NCBI RefSeq assembly: GCF_025195125.1
Contig: NZ_JAMGSL010000017.1
Span: 42,303-106,302 of the forward strand
Direction: 5' to 3'
DNA length: 64,000 nucleotides
Origin: Streptomyces sp. Je 1-79
GTDB lineage: Bacteria > Actinomycetota > Actinomycetes > Streptomycetales > Streptomycetaceae
Both the position numbers and the translations under genes were made by a program. The notes under the pieces are model-generated. The model was not told where the DNA came from. It was given only the letters and a program-made list of their open reading frames with translations, and did not search any database. How positions within the stretch are numbered: position 1 is the first letter of the stretch; every line of letters begins with the position of its first letter. Of the stretch, positions 35,406-42,541 are shown piece after piece.

Positions 35406-37601
35406 CTACTCGTTCGTGTATTCCTCCACAACCGTGGCTCCGAGCTCGCGCACGATCAGGTCGTGGCCGGAGAGGGCGGAGTCGACGAGGTCCGGATCGT
35501 CCTCCTCCGGCACGTCGTCCTCGGGCGCCACGGGCGGCGGCGCGTGGTGCACGGGCGCGGCGGGCTGCTGCGCGGAAGTCTGCTGGACGGGCGGGGAGGC
35601 AGGGTTCTGGTGGCCCCGACCCGGCTGCGTCTGCTGCCCCTGCGGGCTTTGATGCCCCTGCTGCCCCTGCTGCCCTTGCTGCCCTTGCTGGCTCTGCTGG
35701 CCTTGCTGACTCTGCTGGTTCGGCTGTGACGGGGCCCACTGCTGGGGGGCGGGCGGGCGGCCGCCGCCGAAGCCGGTCGCGGCGGGCGGCGGGGTGGCGC
35801 CGCCCGAGGGGTCGATGATCGCCTCGATCTTCCACTGCACGTTGAACTGGTCGGCCAGGACCTGGCGCAGGACGTCCTCGCTGCCGCTGCTCGCGAAGTT
35901 GTCGCGGGCACCGGCGTTCAGGAAGCCGAGCTGGACGGTGGTGCCGTCGAACCCGGCGATCTGGGCGTTCTGGCTGAGCAGGATCCAGGTGAAGCGGCGC
36001 CGGTTCTTGACGGCGTCGAGGATCGACGGCCACATGTTCCGCACCTGGGCGGCGCCCTGGGCCATGTCGCCGGCGGGGGCGGCCGGTGCCGGGGCGGCGG
36101 CGGCCTGCGGCACGGGGGCGGCCGCCTGGGGCGCGGGGGCGGAGGCGGCGCCCGGCCAGGCTCCGGGGGCGGGTGCCGCGGGGGCGCCGGGCGTCGCGGC
36201 CCCGGGCCAGGCCCCGGGGCGCGGCGCGCTCTCCGGCTGCGCGGGCTGCTGTACGGGGGTGGGCTGCTGTACAGGGGTGGGCTGCTGCACGGGGGCAGGC
36301 TGCTGTACGGGGGTGGGCGCGGGAGCCTGCGGGGCCGGGGCGGGCGGGGGCGGGGCCATCGGCGTGTGGGCCTCGGGCCCGGGCACGTACCCCATGGCGG
36401 GCGCGGGCGAGCCGCCGGAGAAGACGGCCGCGGGGGCGGTCGCGGGGGCGCGCTCGAGCCGCTCGATCCGGGCCTGGAGCGACCGCTCGTCGTCGAAGGC
36501 GGCGGGCAGCAGCACACGCGCGCAGATCAGCTCCAGCTGCAGCCGGGGCGAGGTGGCCCCGCGCATCTCGGTCAGTCCCGAGTTGACGAGGTCGGCCGCC
36601 CGGCTGAGCTCGGCGGCGCCGAACACGGACGCCTGCGCCTGCATGCGCTCCACGACGTCCACGGGAGCGTCGATGAGCCCCTTCTCGGCGGCGTCCGGCA
36701 CGGCGGCGAGGATCACGAGGTCGCGCAGCCGCTCCAGAAGGTCGGCGACGAAGCGCCGGGGATCGTTGCCGCCCTCGATGACCCGGTCCACGACCTCGAA
36801 GGCCGCTCCGCCGTCACCGGCGGCGAAGGCGTCCACGACCGAGTCGAGCAGGGACCCGTCCGTGTACCCGAGAAGAGAGGTCGCCATGGCGTATGTCACA
36901 CCGTCGTCGGCGGCGCCGGCCAGCAGCTGGTCCATCACGGACATCGAGTCACGCACGGACCCGGCACCGGCGCGCACGACGAGCGGCAGCACACCGTCCG
37001 CGACGGGGATGCCCTCCCGCCCGCAGACCTCGCCCAGGTACTCCCGCAGAGTGCCGGGCGGCACGAGACGGAAGGGGTAGTGGTGCGTCCGGGAGCGGAT
37101 GGTCCCGATGACCTTCTCGGGCTCCGTCGTGGCGAAGATGAACTTGAGGTGCTCCGGCGGCTCCTCGACCACCTTCAGCAGGGCGTTGAAGCCCGCCGAG
37201 GTGACCATGTGCGCCTCGTCGATGATGTAGATCTTGTACCGGCTGGAGGCGGGCCCGAAGAATGCCTTTTCCCGCAGGTCACGGGCGTCGTCCACACCAC
37301 CGTGGGAGGCGGCGTCGATCTCGATGACGTCGATCGAACCCGGCCCGTTCCGCGCCAGGTCACGGCAGGACTGGCACTCACCGCAGGGCGTGGGAGTGGG
37401 ACCCTGCTCACAGTTCAGACAGCGGGCGAGAATGCGCGCGCTGGTCGTCTTGCCGCAGCCACGGGGTCCGCTGAACAGGTACGCGTGATTGACCCGGTTG
37501 TTCCGCAGGGCCTGCTGCAACGGGTCGGTGACATGCTCCTGCCCGATGACCTCGGCGAAGGACTCGGGGCGGTAGCGGCGGTACAGCGCGAGAGACGACA
37601 C
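35406..37601 (-). CDS. dnaX: DNA polymerase III subunits gamma and tau
   Basis: The clamp-loader ATPase that organises the replisome. From the GTG at 37601 (SSLALYRRYRPESFAEVIGQEHV) the protein has 731 residues. Walker A is GPRGCGKT (45-52), a cysteine cluster (Cys61, 64, 73, 76, 79) forms the zinc module, and Walker B is IYIIDEAHM. AAA+ domain III follows, then a long Pro/Ala/Gln-rich tau-type linker with tandem PVQQP and QQGQQ repeats, a tau-like domain (NMWPSILDAVKNRRRFTWILLSQN) and an acidic tail. Extending the ORF upstream would cross the SRP RNA gene, so that is rejected. No ribosome site is seen; TATAAC lies nine bases before the GTG, so the mRNA may be leaderless or nearly so. Confidence 0.96.
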   Translation of the reverse strand: MSSLALYRRYRPESFAEVIGQEHVTDPLQQALRNNRVNHAYLFSGPRGCGKTTSARILARCLNCEQGPTPTPCGECQSCRDLARNGPGSIDVIEIDAASHGGVDDARDLREKAFFGPASSRYKIYIIDEAHMVTSAGFNALLKVVEEPPEHLKFIFATTEPEKVIGTIRSRTHHYPFRLVPPGTLREYLGEVCGREGIPVADGVLPLVVRAGAGSVRDSMSVMDQLLAGAADDGVTYAMATSLLGYTDGSLLDSVVDAFAAGDGGAAFEVVDRVIEGGNDPRRFVADLLERLRDLVILAAVPDAAEKGLIDAPVDVVERMQAQASVFGAAELSRAADLVNSGLTEMRGATSPRLQLELICARVLLPAAFDDERSLQARIERLERAPATAPAAVFSGGSPAPAMGYVPGPEAHTPMAPPPPAPAPQAPAPTPVQQPAPVQQPTPVQQPTPVQQPAQPESAPRPGAWPGAATPGAPAAPAPGAWPGAASAPAPQAAAPVPQAAAAPAPAAPAGDMAQGAAQVRNMWPSILDAVKNRRRFTWILLSQNAQIAGFDGTTVQLGFLNAGARDNFASSGSEDVLRQVLADQFNVQWKIEAIIDPSGGATPPPAATGFGGGRPPAPQQWAPSQPNQQSQQGQQSQQGQQGQQGQQGHQSPQGQQTQPGRGHQNPASPPVQQTSAQQPAAPVHHAPPPVAPEDDVPEEDDPDLVDSALSGHDLIVRELGATVVEEYTNE

Positions 37602-37754
37602 GTATACGAGGTTATAGGCGCGCACCGACAACCCGGGCACGACGGAAGCTGAGGAGGCTGGGGGCTGGGGACCTGGGGCCTGGGGGCCTGGGGCGCGGGG
37701 ACCTGGGGCGCGGCAGCGGCGCTGGGTTCCAGCGGCGGCCCCCGGAAACGCAAG

Positions 37755-37843
37755 CGCCCCCCACGCACCCGCCAGAGCCAACCTACCCTTGCTGCCTTCC
37801 GGCCCTGGGGGAGTTCAGTCAGATAGCGCCACGTGAGGGGCTC
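37755..37843 (-). ncRNA. ffs: Signal recognition particle RNA (4.5S-like, small bacterial type)
   Basis: Read on the minus strand, the conserved SRP domain IV is plain: CAGGGCCGGAAGGCAGCAAGG, that is a GGAA tetraloop with the flanking asymmetric loop bound by Ffh. The closing helix pairs 37832-37841 with 37756-37765 over ten base pairs. The size, about 90 nt, fits the small bacterial form without an Alu domain. It is located just upstream of dnaX, as in other Streptomyces. Exact ends are uncertain by several bases. Confidence 0.92.
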
Positions 37844-37963
37844 CGCCAAGGGTACCTGATCCCAGGGGCCCCACGGTCCCCCCATCCGCTCGCGGTCCGA
37901 TCACGGGAAGCTCGTGTGGATCACGTTCGCGAGCACCCCTCAACGTCTTGTATTGTTTGCGGC

Positions 37964-38051
37964 GGAGGATTCGCCTAGTGGCCTAGGGCGCACGCTTGGA
38001 AAGCGTGTTGGGGGCAACCCCTCACGAGTTCGAATCTCGTATCCTCCGCCA
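37964..38051 (+). tRNA. tRNA-Ser (anticodon GGA), with encoded CCA; integration target
   Basis: A class II tRNA with a long variable arm (TGTTGGGGGCAACCCCTCA), acceptor GGAGGAT/ATCCTCC, anticodon loop TTGGAAA and discriminator G followed by CCA in the DNA; the other tRNA genes of this window lack encoded CCA. Its 3' half is repeated, with changes, at 40308-40363. The gene is complete and should be functional. Confidence 0.96.
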
Positions 38052-38110
38052 GTGCCTCACCGGGCACGATGTCGAAGGGCCCCACCGTTCGCGGTGGGGC
38101 CCTTCTTCGT
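37996..38110. repeat. Left att-type repeat: tRNA-Ser 3' half plus terminator
   Basis: 115 bp running from the tRNA-Ser anticodon loop through the terminator, matching 40308-40422 with no gaps at a constant offset of 2312. The longest identical core is 34 bases starting at 38023 (CACGAGTTCGAATCTCGTAT...), ending just after the encoded CCA. After one mismatch, 30 more identical bases follow. Most mismatches lie at the edges. Read as attL of an integrated element. Confidence 0.8.
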
Positions 38111-38621
38111 TCCTCAGACCTCGTTGTCCTGAGTCTTTGTCCACAGCGGTTGCTTCCGGGGCTCCCCAGATGGCATCAGCGATCTTCCGAGCCACGTCCT
38201 TCAGCATGGCGTCCGGCACGTGGAGATACCGCGCCCGCATCCGGGAGGACGTACCGGGCTCCCACCCCATGATCTGGTCGATGACGCGGTCCGGGACGCC
38301 GAGCAGCATGAGTACGGTTGCGGCCGTGTGCCGGGCAGCGTGCAGACGCGCGTCACGCACCTTCGCGTCGCCCAGCAGCTTCTTCCAGTCGTGGAAGTCC
38401 GTGTTCGGGCTGAGCGGGCCACCGAGCGGCTTGGTGAACACGTAGTCCGAGGCGGTCCACAGGTTTCCCGCCGCCGCCCGCTCCAGGGCTTGTGCCTCCC
38501 TGTGGGCACGGAGCATCACGACCAACGGCCCGGGCAGCGGCACGGCGCGGCGGCCCGCCCGTGACTTGGTGTACTTGGTCTCCCGCCGTACCTGCTCGCG
38601 CTTGGGGCAGTAGCCGGCCCA
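38022..38621 (-). pseudogene. Truncated tyrosine integrase (C-terminal catalytic part only)
   Basis: About 200 codons of the catalytic domain of a phage/AICE-type tyrosine recombinase. Readable are CPKREQVRRETKYTKSRAGRRAVPLP, the LHAARHTAATVLMLLGVP box (His and Arg of the catalytic set), GW, and the tyrosine in ARYLHVP. The N-terminal DNA-binding domain and the first catalytic arginine region are gone; upstream of about 38621 the frame loses similarity. The largest start-bounded ORF begins at a GTG at 38543, which would omit even more. The stop lies inside tRNA-Ser, as for integrases whose att site overlaps their 3' end. Inactive by truncation. Confidence 0.8.
38074..38107 (+). terminator. 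tRNA-Ser terminator
   Basis: A 13-bp perfect stem (AAGGGCCCCACCG) with loop TTCG and TCTTCGTT after it. A near-identical copy with a CTTG loop sits in the right repeat at about 40386-40419. Confidence 0.87.
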
Positions 38622-38750
38622 CGCACCCGGAGCATGACCGCTTGTCGCTTGTCGTCCCCACCCCCAGGAAGAGCCCTGGGTGGCTTGCTGAGAGCAGGAA
38701 CCGACGGGCCGGACTACGCCCGCCGCTGGGACTCAGTCCGCATCGCCTGC

Positions 38751-39314
38751 ATGCACGACCGCATGCCCACTGCGGAGACGCCTCCCGCAACGGCCGGCAC
38801 CTCGGGCGGGCTGAACCTGTCCGCCCTCCGCACCGAGCAGCCTCCCGCGGTCGAATCCGAAGCGGACGCGCTCGCACGGCAGTTCCGCGAGCAGATCGAC
38901 GCCCAGTTCGCCACCACCCCCGAACGGGACAGAGTCGGTGGTGAGCAGCCGCCGGCGGCGGACGGGCTGAACCTGTGCGCGCTCCGCGACGAGGACAACG
39001 CCGCGCGCACCGCCGCGCTCGCCCTGTTCCTCGCCTCCGGGCCGGACGGGACCGGGGCCTCCGCCATCGCGCGGGCCCTCGCCGACGCGCACGGCACCTC
39101 CCGGCAGACGGTCGTCGTGTGGCTCAAGACGTGGACCGACGACGGCACCGCCGTCCGCATCGGAACCGGCACCAAAGCCCGCTACGTCCACCACCGCTCT
39201 GGTCGTCCGGCCGTCGGATGCGAGCGCCGATGCGTCCGCGCCAACACCTGTCGTGCGGTTCTCTGTACGGCGGCACTGGGCTTCTCGGCGTGGGCGCCGG
39301 TCGAGTCCTGCTGA
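38751..39314 (+). CDS. Hypothetical element-borne protein
   Basis: A 187-residue ORF inside the integrated remnant, opened by an ATG at 38751. It repeats the motif GLNLxALR twice (about residues 19-26 and 67-74). It then has a helix-turn-helix-like segment (DGTGASAIARALADAHGTSRQTVVVWLKTW) and a short basic tail (VRIGTGTKARYVHHRSG) that resembles the end of a winged helix. This looks like the DNA-binding C-terminus of an actinomycete plasmid or AICE protein, but I cannot name a family. The last 35 residues, Cys-rich, read like out-of-gene sequence, so the natural stop may have been lost. There is no strong ribosome site; it may be a fragment. Confidence 0.45.
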   Translation: MHDRMPTAETPPATAGTSGGLNLSALRTEQPPAVESEADALARQFREQIDAQFATTPERDRVGGEQPPAADGLNLCALRDEDNAARTAALALFLASGPDGTGASAIARALADAHGTSRQTVVVWLKTWTDDGTAVRIGTGTKARYVHHRSGRPAVGCERRCVRANTCRAVLCTAALGFSAWAPVESC

Positions 39315-39383
39315 CAGCAGGCACACGCCTTTCGCCCCGCCGGCCAGCCGCCACGGCGCCAGTTCACCCGCAACGGAACGGAA

Positions 39384-39815
39384 CTACATCTTCTGACAAG
39401 CGACTTTGGCGCCGTGGTAGGGGAAGGTGACAGTGTCGCCCTTCCACCCCACGCTCCACGGGGACAACTCTTCACTGCCGTCTTCGCCGAACTCCATACC
39501 CATGAGCTCGTCCACCTCGCCGGGCACGCCGTTCACCTGGTACGGGCCGTCGTCGCCCTTGACCTCAAGCTTGCCGCCGGACAGCGTCCACGTCCCGGAG
39601 CTGCCATCGCCTCCGCCCTGGCTCACCTGGTACGTCCCGTCCCCGACAGTCACAGTCCCGGAGAACGCCAGACTCCCCTGGGAGATCGTGCAATCCCAGG
39701 TGCCCTTCGCCGCCTCCTCCAGGGACTTCCCCCCGGCACAGGCCACCACTGCGAGCGCCACCGGCACTCCCACCACTCCGACGGCCGTCCGCTTCGCCCA
39801 GCGCCTCATCGCCAT
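39384..39815 (-). CDS. Putative small lipoprotein
   Basis: 143 residues. The ATG at 39815 has GGAG eight bases upstream. Arg-rich start (MAMRRWAKR), a hydrophobic stretch and the lipobox VVAC at about residues 23-26, then a beta-rich mature part (GTWDCTISQGSLAFSGTVTVGDGTYQVSQ...GTWTLSGGKLEVKG) that looks like a small barrel or lipocalin/META-like fold with two more cysteines (WDC and the final VACQKM). Unknown function. It is one of the few intact genes inside the integrated remnant and may be cargo. Confidence 0.75.
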   Translation of the reverse strand: MAMRRWAKRTAVGVVGVPVALAVVACAGGKSLEEAAKGTWDCTISQGSLAFSGTVTVGDGTYQVSQGGGDGSSGTWTLSGGKLEVKGDDGPYQVNGVPGEVDELMGMEFGEDGSEELSPWSVGWKGDTVTFPYHGAKVACQKM

Positions 39816-40307
39816 TACCCTGCTCCCCCGTGTCATACGTTCCGCGTCTGCGGCGAGCCGAACACTACCCAAAGTTGATCAAGAATCGCCAAGCCGGCCT
39901 TGATGACCGATGAGACGAACAGGGCTGTCGTCAAACGTAGGTGAGCCCGGTCAAGGTCCATTGAGACGGGACAATCAGCCCGTGCTCGAGGGGACCGACG
40001 GACCGCGCGGGTTATCTGGCCAGACTGACCACGAGCGATGCTGCGTGGAGAGTGCCAGGCAGACAAGCCGCCATGACCTTGCACGATCCTGACGATGACC
40101 TGTCCGGCTGGGTGCCTGCGCGCGATCCGGGTGTTGCACCGCGAGTTCATCCCGGGGCTCCAGGACTTGGTAGGCGGTCAGCAGGCCGCGCAGGTGGTGT
40201 CCCGTCCCCGCAGACCCACTGCGGAAGTCGGGGCACCGGCTTGCTGAAGCACCGTGCACGGCCTATCAGGCGTCGAAATCAGGGCCCAGGAACGACCCTG
40301 CGGACAG
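39816..40307. other. Gene-poor part of the integrated remnant
   Basis: About 490 bases before the right repeat. No credible gene. On the minus strand around 40100-40210 a short stretch reads HHLRGLLTAYQVLEPRDELAVQHPDRAQ, faintly reminiscent of the C-terminus of IS4-type transposases of Streptomyces, but too short and broken to call an insertion sequence. Confidence 0.35.
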
Positions 40308-40422
40308 TTGGAGAGCGAGTTGGGGACAACCCCACACGAGTTCGAATCTCGTATCCTCCGCCAGTGCCCCACCGGGCACGATGTCGAAGGGCCCCACCGC
40401 TTGCGGTGGGGCCCTTCTTCGT
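40308..40422. repeat. Right att-type repeat: partial tRNA-Ser copy plus terminator
   Basis: A gapless copy of 37996-38110. It lacks the 5' half of the tRNA and has compensating-looking changes in the variable arm (TTGGGGACAACCCCA), so it is not a functional tRNA gene. The core from CACGAG to AGTGCC is identical. Read as attR. Confidence 0.8.
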
Positions 40423-40480
40423 GCGTGGTTGCAGTTCCCGCCTACCGCCCGCCGCCGAGCCCGGGTCAAAGTGGGAGCGC
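40423..40480. other. Short spacer after the right att repeat
   Basis: Immediately outside the right repeat; no feature seen. It leads into the decayed ORF that follows. Confidence 0.4.
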
Positions 40481-40797
40481 CGGACCGGCCCCTCCAGGGG
40501 GCCACGACCCGTCCGGGCTGATCGACGCGACGGAGAAGACGTAGAGGTCCGACCTCGATTTTTACGCCCATGTCGCCACCCGTTGCGACGTGCTGGGAGC
40601 CGGTATCGGCGGCCAACCCGTCGAGTGGGAGGCGACGCGGTACCGCGGTGCCCGAGTCCGGCGCGAGGATCCTCGTCGCCGGCGACCCCGATCCCTACGG
40701 ATACAGCGTGGTGGATCCGAACGACACCATCGAACCGCAGCCAGGTGACGTCCGGACCATCAGCCTGTCCCCGGCCTGGTGGTCGGCGCTGAACTGA
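40481..40797 (+). pseudogene. Decayed ORF of unknown family
   Basis: Coding-like sequence broken twice. One frame reads PPGGHDPSGLIDATEKT, a TAG at 40542, then RSDLDFYAHVATRCDVLGAGIGGQPVEWEATRYRG. At about 40650 the sensible reading moves to the next frame: ARILVAGDPDPYGYSVVDPNDTIEP, ending DVRTISLSPAWWSALN with a stop at 40797. The second half looks like a genuine protein C-terminus. I do not recognise the family. Its position just outside the att repeat fits a gene damaged by integration or deletion events. Confidence 0.4.
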
Positions 40798-41434
40798 GGT
40801 CAGCACGATCCTGAACCCTCATTCGCCCTCGTCCGGGCGGGGGCATCCCGACGGTCCTGCACGCGCGGCAGTACGGGATGGCGTTCCGTCCGTAGCGCCG
40901 CAGCAACTGGCCACAGCCGGCGGGCATCCCAGCGCGGTTCCGGGACCGTCGGTAGGGGCGCCTTCTCGTCGATCAGCTCCTGCCACGGCGCGCGGTCGTC
41001 GGACGAGACCCACATGCGCCGGCCGGCGCGGCCGCTCCCTCGGCTGGGCACGTACGTAGACCGGGACGCCCGCTCCCGTCGCGCAAGGCCGGCTTCCTCT
41101 CCGGGAGGCACAGCGCGGGCACGAAGACGCACCGCCGATTGGCCATGGGAACCTCGCCCGCCCGACTCCGACAGGCAATCGCGTTTCCCCGGCCGCGGGA
41201 CGGCGCCCGGCTCGCGCCGTCACACCGGTGATCACTCCTAGCGGTGGCGGCGTTGACGGGCTGAGTCCGGTTCCTCGGCATTTTTGCGGCCGGTCGATGG
41301 TCCGACTCGTGTGGTGATGTCACCGGTTCGAGGGGTCCGTGACGGCAGAGACGTTCCGCCCGGACATGCACTCCGTGATCGCTGCAACACTCTCCGCAAC
41401 GCCCGTTTAGGGGTGCTCTCAAGTTGGAGGAAGC
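40798..41434. other. Stretch with no convincing gene upstream of the secreted-protein/ABC cassette
   Basis: About 640 bases. On the minus strand two short readings in different frames (MANRRCVFVPALCLPERKPALR near 41140; SSDDRAPWQELIDEKAPLPTVPEPRW near 41000) look like pieces of one frameshifted gene, but no family is evident. The last 200 bases, with an AT-richer GCATTTTTGCGG patch near 41280, presumably hold the promoter of the next gene. Confidence 0.35.
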
Positions 41435-41848
41435 ATGCGGAAGTTGATGACGGTGGCTGTGGCGATGGGGTTGTTCCTGGGCGGGGCGGGGGCTGCCGCG
41501 GCCGATTCATGGCGCCACCCAGGCGCCCTCACGACCACTGGTGCGTGGTTCACGGACTGGTCCTACACCTGGGAGCCAAGGGGCAGGAACCACGGCGGCT
41601 TCCACTTCAAGGGCGACCTCGTCGACAGGAAGCCCGAGGACGGGCACAACGTGTACGTGCAGGCCAAGGTCGAGGGCTACAGCTGGAACCGTTTCAACGG
41701 CACGCAGAAAAGGACCGTCGCTCTGGACAAGGTGGTCTACGACGGCGCGGCCCAATACACGCGCACTGCGGACATTCGCGTCTGTCGCGATCGAGGGTCC
41801 CTGCGGCCTGACAACTGCTCGCACCTCAAGTCGTACCAGCGCTCGTAG
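41435..41848 (+). CDS. Small secreted protein linked to an ABC transporter
   Basis: 137 residues with a classic Sec signal peptide (MRKLMTVAVAMGLFLGGAGAAAADS, cleavage near residue 24). The mature part is about 113 residues, Trp/Tyr- and Gly-rich (WRHPGALTTTGAWFTDWSYTWEPRG...) and probably all beta. It has a C-terminal pair of cysteines in VCRDRGSLRPDNCSHLKSY that could form a disulfide. The ATG has GGAGG-like sequence (TTGGAGGAAGC) just upstream. The ATP-binding gene begins 33 bases after its stop, followed by an FtsX-like permease: a small secreted protein plus a MacB-type transporter. No similarity to known bacteriocins is clear. Likely exported cargo or envelope ligand of the system; function unknown. 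Confidence 0.8.
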   Translation: MRKLMTVAVAMGLFLGGAGAAAADSWRHPGALTTTGAWFTDWSYTWEPRGRNHGGFHFKGDLVDRKPEDGHNVYVQAKVEGYSWNRFNGTQKRTVALDKVVYDGAAQYTRTADIRVCRDRGSLRPDNCSHLKSYQRS

Positions 41849-41881
41849 TCGCCAGCCACTGCACCCAGGAGTCGCACCACT

Positions 41882-42541
41882 ATGAACGCCATTCTCCGCG
41901 CCGAGGGCGTGGATCTCTTCTACGGGACGCACCAAGCGGTCAGCGGTGCGGACTTCTCGCTGAGGCGCGGGGAGGTGACGGCCATCATGGGGAGCAGTGG
42001 CTCCGGAAAGTCGTCGCTGCTGTACTGCCTGGCCGGGGTGCTGGCCCCGACGAACGGCACCGTCTCGTTCGACGGAACCAAGTTCTCGGCACTCACCGAC
42101 GACGAACTGAGCACCCTGCGGCGAGAACGGTTCGGATTCGTCTTCCAGTACGGGGAGTTGTTGCCCGAGTTGACGGTCGAGGAGAACGCCGCGCTTCCGT
42201 TGCGTCTCGCCGGCCAGCGCAAGGCGCCCGCTCACGAGGCCGCCGGGGAGGTTCTCGGGCGGCTCGGGATGACCGAGCTCCTGCAACGGAGAACCTCCCA
42301 GCTCTCCGGCGGACAGAGCCAGCGGGTCGCCGTCGCCCGGGCTCTCGTCCACCGGCCGGACGTGGTGTTCGCCGATGAGCCGACCGGCGCGCTCGACAGC
42401 GTCAATGCCTCTGCCGTACTGGAGGAGTTCCTGCGGCTCGCACGGGATCAAGGCACCGCCGTGGTCGTCGTCACGCACGACGTTGCGGTGGCCGAGCACG
42501 CCGACAGCCGGTACACGATGACCGACGGGCTCCTGAAATGA
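41882..42541 (+). CDS. ABC transporter ATP-binding protein (MacB/LolD/FtsE class)
   Basis: 219 residues. Walker A GSSGSGKS (about residues 37-44), Q-loop FVFQYGELLPELTV, signature LSGGQSQRVAVARAL, Walker B VVFADEPTGALDS and H-loop VTHD. All catalytic residues are present. The class usually pairs with FtsX-like permeases that do mechanical work or export peptides, antibiotics or lipoproteins. The permease gene overlaps its stop (ATGA). It belongs to the secreted-protein cassette. Confidence 0.93.
   Translation: MNAILRAEGVDLFYGTHQAVSGADFSLRRGEVTAIMGSSGSGKSSLLYCLAGVLAPTNGTVSFDGTKFSALTDDELSTLRRERFGFVFQYGELLPELTVEENAALPLRLAGQRKAPAHEAAGEVLGRLGMTELLQRRTSQLSGGQSQRVAVARALVHRPDVVFADEPTGALDSVNASAVLEEFLRLARDQGTAVVVVTHDVAVAEHADSRYTMTDGLLK

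Larger units (their letters stand above)
37996..40422. mobile_element. Remnant of a tRNA-Ser-integrated element
   Basis: The two 115-bp repeats (37996-38110 and 40308-40422) bracket 2.2 kb. This contains a truncated tyrosine integrase reading into the tRNA-Ser 3' end (the usual int-att geometry), a small plausible DNA-binding-like protein, an orphan lipoprotein and decayed sequence. No replication or transfer genes remain. This is the scar of an integrative element, such as an AICE or prophage, after large internal deletion. Both repeats still contain the att core, but the integrase is dead, so mobility would need an enzyme in trans. Confidence 0.75.

Noticed and set aside
37602..37781. Upstream extension of dnaX
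   Set aside because: It would translate through the SRP RNA gene and adds only low-complexity Pro/Gln/Ala; the conserved protein starts at SSLALYRRYRP.
40070..40240. IS4-type transposase fragment in the integrated remnant
   Set aside because: Similarity is limited to a few residues and no inverted repeats or target duplication are seen; kept only as a remark.
40308..40363. Second tRNA-Ser gene
   Set aside because: Only the 3' half is present; there is no acceptor 5' strand, D-arm or full anticodon arm.
41435..41848. Secreted protein as a lactococcin 972-type bacteriocin
   Set aside because: Gene order is similar, but the sequence lacks the family's short Gly-Tyr-Ser/His pattern and has a Cys pair instead.
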